Positions 35,913 to 45,312 of a stretch of 64,000 bases of DNA are shown here, piece after piece. Where the stretch lies: the NCBI GenBank assembly GCA_039640505.1, contig CP046865.1:1727501-1791500 (forward strand), read 5' to 3'. Origin of the DNA: Rhodobacteraceae bacterium Araon29. GTDB taxonomy: Bacteria > Pseudomonadota > Alphaproteobacteria > Rhodobacterales > Rhodobacteraceae. A program made the translations under genes and the position numbers. The first letter of the stretch is position 1. Every line of letters starts with the position of its first letter. The notes under the pieces were generated by a model, which was not told the origin of the DNA, searched no databases, and was given only the letters and a program-made list of their open reading frames with translations.

Positions 35913-37943
35913 TTATTGGTGATCAGCTGTATAGGCATTCATGGTTAAAAGTTCATACTCTGCGACTAGATCCGTATCTTGATTATGAATTTGGACATGC
36001 CACCTTACTTCGCCATACTCTGCCGTTCTGCGGGTTTTTTGTTTGACGGTCAGCGCCACATGAATGCTATCGCCCGCGACTACGGGTTTTGCGAATTTCA
36101 GCCGATCCAATCCGGTATTGGCCAAAACCGGCCCTTCGTCTGGATCAACAAACAATCCCGCTGCAAACGATAATAGTAAATATCCATGAGCGACTTTACC
36201 GGGGAAAAACGGGTTTCGCTTGGCGGCCGCATCATCCATATGGGCATAAAATGTATCGCCCGTGAAATTGGCAAAATGTTCGATATCTTCAGCGCTGATC
36301 TGACGTCCCTCTGTGTGCAGCGTATCACCGGGGGTTAAATCATCGAACCGGCGCCGGAACGGATGCGGCGGCCTGCTATTTTGCGCTGTGCCTTTTATCC
36401 AATTACCTGTTATGGCGCTTAGCATATCAGGTGTGCCTTGTACGGCGGTCCTTTGCATATACTGCATCACGCCCCGTAACCCGCCCATTTCTTCACCGCC
36501 GCCGGCTCGGCCGGGACCGCCGTGAATTAGATGCGGAAGCGGCGCACCATGTCCGGTGGCCTCATGCGCGCTGTGCCGATTATTTATATAAATGCGGCCA
36601 TGATAGGCGCCCACACCAAGAGCTATGTGTGCTGCATGATCAGGTTGGTTGGTAAAGAGTGAAACCACCAAGCTGCCGCCCCCGTGATTGGCCAGCGCAA
36701 CTGCGTGATCCAGATCCTTGTAGGGTATAATAGTGGATACTGGACCAAAAGCCTCATGCTGATGCACCAACTTTGCGTCATCCGGCGCGCGTGCGCAGAG
36801 CAATTTGGGCCCAACAAAGGCGCCTTTGGCCAAATCCATGGGTGCCTGCATATCCAACAGGACATCACATTCGGTTTTAAACTGTTCATATTTAATCAAG
36901 ACATCTTTTTTCTGCGGCTGAGAAATTAAAGCGCCCATCTGTGTGTTTTGATCGCGGGGGTCGCCAATTCGGATCGTTTCAAGTTTCTGCTTGAGCGCAG
37001 TGCCAACCTCTTCTGCCCGCGCTTGCGGCACCAGTATCCGGCGGATCGCTGTGCATTTTTGACCTGCCTTGACGGTCATTTCTTGACATACTTCTTTGAT
37101 GAAAAGGTCAAATTCCAGACTGCCTTGATGCGCATCTGGGGCTAGAATGGATGCGTTTAAACTGTCTTGTTCGGCAATAAAGCGCACTGAGTTTTTGATC
37201 AGTGCGGGCGTTTTTCGCAGGGTATGCGCAGTTTGCTCTGACCCTGTGAAACTTAGCACATCCTGGCAGTCCAGATGATCAAGTAAGTTACCGATTGGCC
37301 CAGTGATAAGTTGAATACTGCCTGGCGGCAAAATATTGCTTGCCTCAATGATGCGCACTGCCGCCTCAGTGACATAGCAGCTGGCAGTTGCTGGTTTTAC
37401 GATTACTGGCATGCCCGCCAATATTGCCGGCGCCAATTTTTCCAACATGCCCCAAACTGGAAAATTAAAAGCATTAATCTGAACCGCAACTCCGCGGCAC
37501 GGTGCTGCTATATGTTGGCCAAGAAAAGAGCCCGAGCGCGACAATTGCTCAACCTTGCCGTCACAGTAAACTTGGCTGTCCGGCAATTCGCGGCGCCCAA
37601 TCGAGGCGTAGCCAAAAACCGTTGCAATCCCGCCATCGATATCAACCAAGTGATCTTTCGCCGTTGCGCCTGTCAAAAAAGAAAGTTGATATAGCTCTTC
37701 TTTGTGCTCGTTTAGTTTCGTTGCCAGCGCTTTTAGAAGCTTTGCCCGATCATGAAACCCCATTTTCCTTAGCGCAGTCCCGCCTTTGCCTTTGGCAAAT
37801 TCCAATAGGGCCGACGTATGGTTTTTGCTGCTTCCAGCCCGCGCAATAACTGATCCATCAATCGCCGAATAGATTTCATGCGCATTTTGATCCGCTGCGA
37901 TCCATTGCCCTGCTACAAAACTTTCTACCTGTTGAATAACCAT
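35913..37943 (-). CDS. paaZ: Bifunctional oxepin-CoA hydrolase / 3-oxo-5,6-dehydrosuberyl-CoA semialdehyde dehydrogenase
   Basis: Ring-opening enzyme of phenylacetate degradation, 676 aa. The N-terminal aldehyde dehydrogenase domain (about 1-520) has the substrate-binding FNFPVWGMLEKLAPA, LSFTGSEQTA and the catalytic cysteine in KAGQKCTAIRR. The C-terminal MaoC-like hydratase domain (about 535-676) has FHPFRRR-type entry, FTGDTFYAHMDD and FFPGKVAHGYLL. The start at 37943 has AAAGGA 9 bases upstream. It is divergent from paaI-paaK across 105 bases. Confidence 0.95.
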   Translation of the reverse strand: MVIQQVESFVAGQWIAADQNAHEIYSAIDGSVIARAGSSKNHTSALLEFAKGKGGTALRKMGFHDRAKLLKALATKLNEHKEELYQLSFLTGATAKDHLVDIDGGIATVFGYASIGRRELPDSQVYCDGKVEQLSRSGSFLGQHIAAPCRGVAVQINAFNFPVWGMLEKLAPAILAGMPVIVKPATASCYVTEAAVRIIEASNILPPGSIQLITGPIGNLLDHLDCQDVLSFTGSEQTAHTLRKTPALIKNSVRFIAEQDSLNASILAPDAHQGSLEFDLFIKEVCQEMTVKAGQKCTAIRRILVPQARAEEVGTALKQKLETIRIGDPRDQNTQMGALISQPQKKDVLIKYEQFKTECDVLLDMQAPMDLAKGAFVGPKLLCARAPDDAKLVHQHEAFGPVSTIIPYKDLDHAVALANHGGGSLVVSLFTNQPDHAAHIALGVGAYHGRIYINNRHSAHEATGHGAPLPHLIHGGPGRAGGGEEMGGLRGVMQYMQRTAVQGTPDMLSAITGNWIKGTAQNSRPPHPFRRRFDDLTPGDTLHTEGRQISAEDIEHFANFTGDTFYAHMDDAAAKRNPFFPGKVAHGYLLLSFAAGLFVDPDEGPVLANTGLDRLKFAKPVVAGDSIHVALTVKQKTRRTAEYGEVRWHVQIHNQDTDLVAEYELLTMNAYTADHQ

Positions 37944-37981
37944 TTTGCTGTCCTTTAAATCCAATTAATAATTTATTGACC

Positions 37982-37993
37982 AACCGTTCGGTT
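37982..37993. promoter_or_regulatory. Candidate operator between paaZ and paaI
   Basis: AACCGTTCGGTT is a dyad with 5-base arms (AACCG/CGGTT) in the divergent paaZ-paaI gap. CG-rich dyads of this size suit TetR-family repressors such as the one encoded after paaK. The half-site CCAACCGTT is repeated on the minus strand at 45294-45302, upstream of paaJ. Confidence 0.4.
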
Positions 37994-38048
37994 TATGCAA
38001 GCTTTGACTTGAATATTTGTCAAACAATACCTTTGGAAAGGATGTGCT

Positions 38049-38474
38049 GTGACCCCCAAAGAACGCGCTGAAAAATCTGCTTATGCCATGTGGGCAAGCG
38101 ATCGGGCTTCGCAGTGGGTTGGAATTGAGCTTCAAGATATTGATGAGGGGTTTGCTCGTTTGACCCTTTGTCTCAAAGCGCATCATTGCAATGGCCATGG
38201 GATTGGGCATGGCGGCATAACTTTTTTGCTGGCAGACAGTGCATTTGCTTTTGCCTGCAATAGCCGTAATCAAATTACTGTTGCCATGCATAATATGATC
38301 AGCTTTCTAAACCCTACGCATGAGGGCGATATTTTGATTGCCGAGGCCAGAGAGACCAGCCTAAACGGCAAAAACGGTATTTATGATGTGCGGGTCATGA
38401 ACCAGCACAATAAGGTAGTGGCCGAGATGCGCGGCATGTCGCGGGCGATCAAAGGCCAAGTTTTTCAAGACTAA
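38049..38474 (+). CDS. paaI: Hydroxyphenylacetyl-CoA thioesterase
   Basis: Hotdog-fold thioesterase of 141 aa that rescues CoA from dead-end intermediates of the phenylacetate pathway. The hallmark HHCNGHGIGHGGITFLLADS spans the central helix and its catalytic Asp. It starts with GTG at 38049, with AAAGGA 8 bases upstream. It is first in paaI-paaK-tetR, with 13 bases to paaK. Confidence 0.92.
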   Translation: MTPKERAEKSAYAMWASDRASQWVGIELQDIDEGFARLTLCLKAHHCNGHGIGHGGITFLLADSAFAFACNSRNQITVAMHNMISFLNPTHEGDILIAEARETSLNGKNGIYDVRVMNQHNKVVAEMRGMSRAIKGQVFQD

Positions 38475-38487
38475 GAAAGGCAAGAGG

Positions 38488-39798
38488 ATGAAAGACCTAA
38501 CACCTGACAGGGCAGAGCTTGATCAAATTGAAATAGCGCCAATAGATGAAATCCGCGACTTGCAATTAAAGCGGCTTAAATGGTCATTGGCCCACGCCTA
38601 TGCCAACGTTGGCTTTTATCGCGATAGTTTTGACCAACTTGGGGTGCATCCCGATGATTTAAAATCTCTAGATGATTTGGCAAAGTTTCCTTTTACAACA
38701 AAAGCCAACCTGCGTGACCATTACCCATTTGGGCTTTTCGCAGTTGATAAGTCGCAAATTGTCCGGGTGCATGCCTCATCGGGCACCACGGGCAAGCCGA
38801 CCGTTGTTGGATATACTCAAAACGATATCTCAATCTGGGCAGATTTGGTGGCGCGCTCGCTGCGCGCATCGGGTGTGCGGGCAGGGGATATGGTCCACAA
38901 TGCCTATGGTTATGGTCTTTTCACTGGCGGTTTGGGCGCGCATTACGGAATTGAAAAACTGGGTGCAATGGTGGTGCCAGTTTCGGGTGGCCAGACCGCA
39001 CGTCAGGTCATGTTGATCGAGGATTTCAAACCCAAGGCCATCATGGTGACACCGTCCTATATGCTTAATATCTTAGAAGAGTACCACCGACAGGGCTTAG
39101 ACCCGCGCCAAAGTTCGCTTGAAACAGCAATTTTTGGGGCAGAGCCGTGGACCAACGCAATGCGGGAAGAAATTGAACAGGCTTTTGATATGCATGCTGT
39201 TGATATTTATGGTTTATCAGAAATTATGGGCCCTGGCGTTGCCAATGAATGCGTTGAAACTAAAGATGGGCTTCATATTTGGGAAGATCATTTTTATCCA
39301 GAGATTATTGACCCGCAAACAGGTCAAGTCGTCAAAGACGGCACCAAAGGCGAGTTGGTTTTTACCACATTGACCAAAGAGGGCATGCCGCTCATCCGCT
39401 ATCGTACGCGGGATTTAACGCAGCTGCTTCCTGGAACGGCCCGCAGCATGCGGCGGATGGAAAAAGTCACGGGCCGCAGTGATGATATGATTATCCTGCG
39501 CGGTGTGAATGTGTTTCCTACTCAGATCGAAGAGCAGGTGATCGCAACACAAAATCTGTCGCCATATTTTCAAATAGAACTAGTGCAAAAGGGGCGGATG
39601 GATGGCATGCGGGTGCATGTCGAGGTGTTGCCGGATGCAAACAGCCAAAACCAAAGAACTACCGCAACCCAAGAGCTTACCCAACGTATTAAAGATGTTG
39701 TTGGCGTGTCTTGCGAGGTTGAGGTCGCCGAACCCGGCAGTGTTCAACGCTCAGAGGGTAAAGCCAAACGCGTGGTGGATAACCGGCAAGGGAGCTAA
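38488..39798 (+). CDS. paaK: Phenylacetate-CoA ligase
   Basis: Adenylate-forming ligase of 436 aa that activates phenylacetate to phenylacetyl-CoA with ATP, the entry step of the pathway. The ATP loop is VHASSGTTGKPTVVGYT; YGLSEIMGPG and RYRTRDLT are later core motifs, and the C-terminal lid includes GRSDDMIILRGVNVFPTQIE. It lies between paaI and the TetR regulator in one transcript. Confidence 0.95.
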   Translation: MKDLTPDRAELDQIEIAPIDEIRDLQLKRLKWSLAHAYANVGFYRDSFDQLGVHPDDLKSLDDLAKFPFTTKANLRDHYPFGLFAVDKSQIVRVHASSGTTGKPTVVGYTQNDISIWADLVARSLRASGVRAGDMVHNAYGYGLFTGGLGAHYGIEKLGAMVVPVSGGQTARQVMLIEDFKPKAIMVTPSYMLNILEEYHRQGLDPRQSSLETAIFGAEPWTNAMREEIEQAFDMHAVDIYGLSEIMGPGVANECVETKDGLHIWEDHFYPEIIDPQTGQVVKDGTKGELVFTTLTKEGMPLIRYRTRDLTQLLPGTARSMRRMEKVTGRSDDMIILRGVNVFPTQIEEQVIATQNLSPYFQIELVQKGRMDGMRVHVEVLPDANSQNQRTTATQELTQRIKDVVGVSCEVEVAEPGSVQRSEGKAKRVVDNRQGS

Positions 39799-39802
39799 GA
39801 CC

Positions 39803-40402
39803 ATGGCGCGGCCAATCGCTAAAGACTATGAGTTCAAACGGGATCATATTTTAAATTCAGCTGCCCGGCTTTTTGCAAAAGAAGGTTTCGCAGGAGCATC
39901 AATGTCGGCGCTTGCCCAAGAATGCAAGATTTCTAAAGCCAATATCTATCATTATTATTCAGGCAAGGACGCGTTATTATTTGATCTTTTAGATAGCTAC
40001 CTTAAGACCCTTCACCAAAAGCTGACATCTTTAAAGTTAGAAGGGGCCCCGCCTAAGCAAAAATTCTTTCTTTTGGTTCGCGAAATTTTGCTCGCCTACC
40101 AAGGTATGGATTACCAGCATCAGGTGCAATTAAACGAAATGCAGCATTTGCCAAAAGCACAGCAAGATATTCTTCGCAGTTATCAACGCGATATGATTTC
40201 CATTTTGCGCAATGTAATTTCAGAAATAGCACCTGTTGTTGCAGCGCAGGATAAGTCCAAATTGCACGCGGTGACCATGTCGGTGTTCGCGATGCTGAAC
40301 TGGTTTTATATGTGGAACCGCCAAGAGGGTACAGAGGCCCGTGAAAATTACGCAAAAGTCGTGACTGATCTCACTTTAGGCGGTATAATATCCGATCATT
40401 GA
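39803..40402 (+). CDS. TetR-family regulator of the phenylacetate genes (PaaR-like)
   Basis: A 199-aa TetR regulator. The N-terminal helix-turn-helix reads FAGASMSALAQECKISKANIYHYYSGKD, and a ligand-binding helical domain follows. ATG 39803 is 4 bases after the paaK stop, with GGGAGC as ribosome site. Position at the end of paaI-paaK and the dyad in the paaZ-paaI gap suggest it represses paa genes until phenylacetyl-CoA appears, as known for TetR-type PaaR proteins. It overlaps the paaE end by 7 bases, tail to tail. Confidence 0.85.
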   Translation: MARPIAKDYEFKRDHILNSAARLFAKEGFAGASMSALAQECKISKANIYHYYSGKDALLFDLLDSYLKTLHQKLTSLKLEGAPPKQKFFLLVREILLAYQGMDYQHQVQLNEMQHLPKAQQDILRSYQRDMISILRNVISEIAPVVAAQDKSKLHAVTMSVFAMLNWFYMWNRQEGTEARENYAKVVTDLTLGGIISDH

Positions 40403-41463
40403 TCGTATTGGATCACCAGATGATCCGAGACAGGATAGGACTGACACGACAAAGCATAGCCTTTGGTGATTTCATCATCTTCTAGCGCATGATTGGCAAT
40501 CATCTCGATATCGCCTTCAATTACTTTGCAGCGACAGGTCGAACAAACCCCAGCCTGACAGGAAAATGGCGCATCAAGATTGTTTTCAAGGGCGGCCTCT
40601 AAAATACTTTGATCGCGGCGCATTTCGAACGAAGAAGATGCACCATCGATGGTGACAGTAACGGATGTTGTCGCTTGATTTTGATCATGGGCATTTGTCT
40701 TTGTTTTTAGCTCCAAGCGGCCTGGTTGATTGGATTTAAATAGCTCATACTTTATTTTTTCTTGGGGCAGCCCATGATGCGAAAGGCTCGCCGCAATTAA
40801 TGTCATCATCGGTTCAGGGCCACAAATAAAGGCACAGGAGATCTGGGGTAGTGAAATCCAGCTTGCAAATACTGCATCTAATTTATCGGTGGTAATACGC
40901 CCGGAAAATAGGTCGATTTCCTGCGGGTCATCTTCCAAAATATGCAAAACACTCAAGCGGTTCATGTAGGTGTTTTTTAAATCTTCCAGCTCTTCACGAA
41001 ACATAATCGAGCTTATACGGCGATTGGCGTAGAGCAGCGTAAAGCGGCTGTGCGGCTCACGTGCAAGCGTGGTTCTTATAATCGATAACAAAGGTGTAAT
41101 GCCTGAGCCGCCGGCAAATCCGAGATAGTGGTTTTCTGCTTCGGCATCGAGCGGTGCGAAAAATCGACCTTGTGGTGGCATGGCGTGTAAAACATCACCC
41201 ACAGCCAATTCACTGTTGGCCCAACTGGAAAAGGCCCCATTGGCAACATGTTTAATCCCCACTTGCAGTACCGTCTCATCAAGACCGCTGCATATCGAAT
41301 AGGATCTACGGATTTCTTGTCCATCGAAGTCCTTTTTAAACGTTAGGTATTGGCCTTGGATAAAATCAAAATTTGTTTTGGGATCGGGGCTTAGGCTAAC
41401 AACAACCGCATCGCGAATTGTCTTTTGAATATCAGTGACGGTCAGAGGGTAAAAACGGGCCAT
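40396..41463 (-). CDS. paaE: Phenylacetyl-CoA epoxidase reductase subunit
   Basis: Electron-transfer subunit of the PaaABCDE monooxygenase, 355 aa. An FAD-binding domain carries RRSYSICSG, an NAD(P) domain carries GFAGGSGITPLLSI, and a C-terminal plant-type 2Fe-2S domain has CQAGVCSTCRCK with a distal cysteine in ALSCQSYP. Start 41463 gives MARFYPLTVTDI, the normal N-terminus. It is last in the minus-strand run from paaJ. Confidence 0.94.
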   Translation of the reverse strand: MARFYPLTVTDIQKTIRDAVVVSLSPDPKTNFDFIQGQYLTFKKDFDGQEIRRSYSICSGLDETVLQVGIKHVANGAFSSWANSELAVGDVLHAMPPQGRFFAPLDAEAENHYLGFAGGSGITPLLSIIRTTLAREPHSRFTLLYANRRISSIMFREELEDLKNTYMNRLSVLHILEDDPQEIDLFSGRITTDKLDAVFASWISLPQISCAFICGPEPMMTLIAASLSHHGLPQEKIKYELFKSNQPGRLELKTKTNAHDQNQATTSVTVTIDGASSSFEMRRDQSILEAALENNLDAPFSCQAGVCSTCRCKVIEGDIEMIANHALEDDEITKGYALSCQSYPVSDHLVIQYDQ

Positions 41464-41473
41464 ATCAGACTTT

Positions 41474-41932
41474 CTAAAGACACTTGAAGTAATCAAAAGG
41501 TTCAAGGCACTCTTGGCAGCGCCATTGCGCTTTACAGGGGGTAGAGCCGAATTGACTGATCCTTTCTACATCCACCGCGCCGCATTGTGGGCAACATTTC
41601 GGACCACCAGAGGGGTTTGGCGGTGCAATGCCATAGGACTGCAGTCTTTTTTTGCCGCGCTCTGAAATCCAATCAGTTGTCCACGCCGGATTAATCTGCT
41701 GCTTTATATCAATGTTCTCAATACCGTTCGAGTGCGCTGCTTTTTCAATTTCAAATCTAATGACTGTGGTGGCTGGGCATCCCGAATAGGTCGGGGTGAT
41801 CGTGATCTGTAGGCGGTCATTTTGCCAAGCTACATCTCGAATAATGCCCAAGTCCACAATTGAAATTGCTGGTATTTCCGGGTCAGGAACTTGATCCAAA
41901 AAGCTCCAAATATGCTTTGTACAAGTTGCCAT
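41474..41932 (-). CDS. paaD: Phenylacetyl-CoA epoxidase maturation subunit PaaD
   Basis: A 152-aa MIP18/SufT-type protein needed for iron-sulfur or metal assembly of the epoxidase. VPDPEIPAISIVDLGI and ITPTYSGCPAT are the DUF59 motifs. The C-terminus adds a zinc-ribbon-like set of cysteines in CCPQCGAVDVE, TPCKAQWRCQEC. Start 41932 lies one base after the paaC stop; a longer start would run into paaC. Confidence 0.92.
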   Translation of the reverse strand: MATCTKHIWSFLDQVPDPEIPAISIVDLGIIRDVAWQNDRLQITITPTYSGCPATTVIRFEIEKAAHSNGIENIDIKQQINPAWTTDWISERGKKRLQSYGIAPPNPSGGPKCCPQCGAVDVERISQFGSTPCKAQWRCQECLEPFDYFKCL

Positions 41933-41933
41933 A

Positions 41934-42689
41934 CTACCAACGCGCATCTGGATAGGCACGCTGCAAATATTGCATCTGTGCTAATAAATGGCCGAGATGT
42001 TCACTGTGCATCTTGCCGCTTTTACCGCCTTTCTGGGCAAAGCTGCCTTCCGGGGTGCTTAGCGTAGCCTGCCTAAGAACAGGCTCAATTGTTTGAAGGT
42101 AGTCATTTTTCAATTGGCTGGGCAACGGGCCAATATTGGCATCGGCTATGGCGTGATCGACCTCATCATCGCTCAACATCTCGCCAACAAATGGCCACAA
42201 CCGCTCAAGAGCACTTTGCATGCGAAATCGGCTTTCCTCGGTGCCATCGCCTAAAGTGATAACTGTCTCGCCAGACCGTTCCAGATGGTAAGTCACTTCT
42301 TTTATCGCCTTGGTGGCAATGTCGCCAACACGTTGATCACCTGATGTTTGCAATGCCTTAAGGTGCAGAAAATGAAAGGCGTCAAACAGATATTGCCGCA
42401 TCATGGTGTGGCCAAAATCTCTGTTCGGTTGTTCGACCAAAAGCAGGTTATGAAAGTCATAAACCTCGCGATGAAATGCCAATTCATCCGCCGTTTGTTT
42501 GCAACCTTCTAGCTGTCCGGCCAATCCCAGCCAAAGTTGCGTCTGACCGATTAGATCAAGTGCGATGTTGGCCAAGGCGATATCTTCTTCCAACGCTGGT
42601 GCATGTCCACACCATTCTGAAAGCCGTTGACCTAAGATCAAGGCATTGTCCCCCAGTCTTAAAGCGCAGTGTTTTAAGGGGCTTCCCAT
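41934..42689 (-). CDS. paaC: Phenylacetyl-CoA epoxidase structural subunit PaaC
   Basis: A 251-aa ferritin-like subunit that partners PaaA in the epoxidase core. LEEDIALANIALDLIGQ and REVYDFHNLLLVEQPNRDF correspond to the degenerate diiron helices. The start ATG overlaps the paaB TGA by one base (TGATG), showing translational coupling. Confidence 0.94.
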   Translation of the reverse strand: MGSPLKHCALRLGDNALILGQRLSEWCGHAPALEEDIALANIALDLIGQTQLWLGLAGQLEGCKQTADELAFHREVYDFHNLLLVEQPNRDFGHTMMRQYLFDAFHFLHLKALQTSGDQRVGDIATKAIKEVTYHLERSGETVITLGDGTEESRFRMQSALERLWPFVGEMLSDDEVDHAIADANIGPLPSQLKNDYLQTIEPVLRQATLSTPEGSFAQKGGKSGKMHSEHLGHLLAQMQYLQRAYPDARW

Positions 42690-42973
42690 CACATCGCTCC
42701 GGCGTCGTCTGGAATATCATAAAAGCTGGGATGCCGGTATACTTTAGAGTTGCTTGGATCATAAAGTGGCCCCTTATTGGCAGGGCTGCTGGCACTGATA
42801 TCCGCGGCTTTAACCACCCAGATGCTCACGCCTTCATTGCGCCGAGTATAAACATCTCGTGCGTTTCGAATGGCGGCTTCGGCGTCGGCAGCGTGCAGGC
42901 TACCCACATGGCGATGGCTTACCCCATGCTGACCGCGGATGAAAATTTCCCAAAGAGGCCATTCGTTTGACAT
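42689..42973 (-). CDS. paaB: Phenylacetyl-CoA epoxidase subunit PaaB
   Basis: A 94-aa small subunit that bridges PaaAC units. It starts MSNEWPLWEIFIRGQHG and includes HVGSLHAADAEAAIRNARDVYTRR, both diagnostic. GGAGCG precedes the ATG. It lies 10 bases after paaA. Confidence 0.95.
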   Translation of the reverse strand: MSNEWPLWEIFIRGQHGVSHRHVGSLHAADAEAAIRNARDVYTRRNEGVSIWVVKAADISASSPANKGPLYDPSNSKVYRHPSFYDIPDDAGAM

Positions 42974-42983
42974 TTGATCGCTC

Positions 42984-43976
42984 CTATTCTGCGGCCATTT
43001 TTGCAGTGGCTTTTTTACGGGCGTGGGCCAGCATTGCATCACGAACCCACGCGCCGTCATCCCAAGCCTTGCGGCGTGCTTCAAGGCGCTCTGTGTTGCA
43101 TGGACCGTTGCCCTTGAGCACATTAAAAAACTCTTCCCAATCAGGTTGAGAGAAATCATAATGGCCGCGCTCTTCATTCCAAGACAGTTCTGTATCAGGG
43201 ACTTTAAGTCCAAGAAGGTTGGCTTGCGGCACGGTTTGGTCGACGAATTTTTGCCGTAGTTCATCGTTTGAATTCATTTTAATCTTCCAAGCCATGGATT
43301 GCTCTGAATGGACGCTTTCTTTGTCAGAGGGGCCGAACATCATCAAAGAGGGAAACCAGAACCTGTTTAGAGCATCTTGTGCCATTCGCTTTTGCGCGGC
43401 AGTGCCTTCTGACATTTTCATCATAATGTCGTAGCCCTGACGCTGATGAAAGCTTTCTTCTTTGCAAATGCGCACCATAGCGCGTGCATATGGTCCAAAT
43501 GATGTGCGCTGCAGGGGCACTTGGTTCATAATTGCAGCCCCATCAACGAGCCAACCGATCGCCCCCATATCTGCCCAGGTTAAGGTCGGGTAATTAAAGA
43601 TCGAGCTGTATTTCATTTTGCCCGAAAGCAGATCTTTAGTCAGTTGATCACGGCTAATCCCCAAAGTTTCAGCCGCGCAGTAAAGATAAAGACCATGCCC
43701 TGCTTCATCCTGTACCTTGGCCAAAAGAATGGCTTTGCGCTCAAGGGTAGGGGCGCGTGTTATCCAGTTTCCTTCGGGCAATTGTCCAACAATTTCCGAA
43801 TGCGCGTGTTGGCCAATTTGGCGGATGAGCGTTTTGCGATAACTCTCTGGCATCCAATCTTTGGGTTCAATCTTTTCACCTTGATCAATCCGCTCTTGAA
43901 AGTGGCGTTCTTCTAGGCTCATCTCAGAAAGTGGCTTTACATTTTTACCCGTGCTTTTGACCATTTGTGCATACAT
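42984..43976 (-). CDS. paaA: Phenylacetyl-CoA epoxidase catalytic subunit
   Basis: Diiron oxygenase subunit of 330 aa that forms the ring 1,2-epoxide on phenylacetyl-CoA. Iron ligands lie in [13 protein letters not shown] and [11 protein letters not shown]. Start 43976 ([10 protein letters not shown]) has GGGGA upstream and lies 14 bases from the end of paaJ; longer starts overlap paaJ heavily. Confidence 0.95.
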   Translation of the reverse strand: MYAQMVKSTGKNVKPLSEMSLEERHFQERIDQGEKIEPKDWMPESYRKTLIRQIGQHAHSEIVGQLPEGNWITRAPTLERKAILLAKVQDEAGHGLYLYCAAETLGISRDQLTKDLLSGKMKYSSIFNYPTLTWADMGAIGWLVDGAAIMNQVPLQRTSFGPYARAMVRICKEESFHQRQGYDIMMKMSEGTAAQKRMAQDALNRFWFPSLMMFGPSDKESVHSEQSMAWKIKMNSNDELRQKFVDQTVPQANLLGLKVPDTELSWNEERGHYDFSQPDWEEFFNVLKGNGPCNTERLEARRKAWDDGAWVRDAMLAHARKKATAKMAAE

Positions 43977-43990
43977 TAGAATTTCCCCGC

Positions 43991-45196
43991 TTAAATGCGC
44001 TCTATTATCATCGCAACGCCCTGACCCACGCCAACACACATTGTGCAAAGCGCATAGCGTCCTTTGGTGCGCTCAAGTTGATTGACAGCGCTGACAACCA
44101 TACGCGCGCCCGACATCCCTAGTGGGTGGCCCATGGCAATGGCCCCACCATTTGGATTAACGAAATCTGCATCATCTGGAACACCCAAAGCCCGCAGTGT
44201 GGCCAGCGCCTGCGCGGCAAAGGCTTCGTTCAACTCAATCACATCCATATCCGTGATCTTCAGACCGGTTTTGGCAAGAACCTTTTGCGTTGCAGGAACA
44301 GGCCCAATTCCCATAATGCGCGGTGCAACGCCGGCAGATTGCATGGCGATAACCCGCCCCTTTGGCGATAGCCCTTGTTTTATGGCGGTGGCTTCTGAGG
44401 CCATTAATATTGCAGCTGCGCCATCGTTGACCCCCGAGGCATTGCCCGCGGTCACGGATAGGTCGGTCCCGTTTATGCCGCGCAACTTGGCCAGTTTTTC
44501 ACGTGCGGTGCCCGGGCGAGGATGTTCATCACAGTCAACAATGATTGGATCGCCCTTACGCTGGGGCAAAGTGACTGGTGTGATTTCTGCAGAGAATAGG
44601 CCGCGTTCCTGCGCAGACGCCCAGCGCTCTTGCGAGCGTTCGGCAAAGGCATCTTGATCTTCGCGGCTGATCGAAAACTCTTCGGCCACATTATCTGCTG
44701 TTTGGGGCATGCTATCGGTGCCATACGACTGTTGCATTTTAGGGTTGATAAAACGCCAACCGATTGTGGTGTCATAAATCTCTGCCGCGCGGTCAAAGGC
44801 AGCTTTCGCCTTGGGCATGACAAAGGGTGCGCGGCTCATGCTTTCAACACCGCCAGCGATTGCAAGATCATACTCACCAAGCTTTATCGCCCGCGCGGCT
44901 TGGCCAACGGCTTCTAGCCCAGAGGCACAAAGTCTATTGACTGTTACGCCCGATACAGTCTCTGGCAAGCCCGCTAGCAGCGCCGCCATGCGGGCCACAT
45001 TTCGGTTATCTTCGCCGGCTTGATTGACGCAGCCGTAAACCACATCATCCAAGTTCGACCAATCAACGGTTGGATTGCGCTCTATTAAAGCGGAAACTGG
45101 AAGGGCCGCGAGATCATCGCAACGCACGTTTGAAAGCGCGCCAGCAAATTTTCCAATCGGTGTGCGTTGGGCATCGCAAATATAGGCTGAAGTCAT
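43991..45196 (-). CDS. paaJ: 3-oxoadipyl-CoA thiolase
   Basis: Thiolase of 401 aa that releases acetyl-CoA and succinyl-CoA at the end of phenylacetate breakdown (also called PcaF). The acyl cysteine is in [31 protein letters not shown] and [10 protein letters not shown] supply the His and second Cys. Start 45196 has AGGGAG upstream and a promoter-like pair just before it. It leads the operon paaJ-paaA-B-C-D-E. Confidence 0.94.
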   Translation of the reverse strand: MTSAYICDAQRTPIGKFAGALSNVRCDDLAALPVSALIERNPTVDWSNLDDVVYGCVNQAGEDNRNVARMAALLAGLPETVSGVTVNRLCASGLEAVGQAARAIKLGEYDLAIAGGVESMSRAPFVMPKAKAAFDRAAEIYDTTIGWRFINPKMQQSYGTDSMPQTADNVAEEFSISREDQDAFAERSQERWASAQERGLFSAEITPVTLPQRKGDPIIVDCDEHPRPGTAREKLAKLRGINGTDLSVTAGNASGVNDGAAAILMASEATAIKQGLSPKGRVIAMQSAGVAPRIMGIGPVPATQKVLAKTGLKITDMDVIELNEAFAAQALATLRALGVPDDADFVNPNGGAIAMGHPLGMSGARMVVSAVNQLERTKGRYALCTMCVGVGQGVAMIIERI

Positions 45197-45223
45197 GTCT
45201 ACCGCTCCCTGCATTCTAAACAC

Positions 45224-45252
45224 CATATACAGGGAGCATTCTTATCCGTCAA
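45224..45252 (-). promoter_or_regulatory. Candidate promoter of the paaJABCDE operon
   Basis: On the minus strand TTGACG (45252-45247) and TATATG (45229-45224) are separated by exactly 17 bases, 28 bases before the paaJ start. A CCAACCGTT half-site lies upstream at 45302-45294. Confidence 0.55.
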
Positions 45253-45312
45253 TAATTACGTTACAAAAAATTAATTTATTAGCAAAAATAAGTAACGGTT
45301 GGGGCTCATTCA

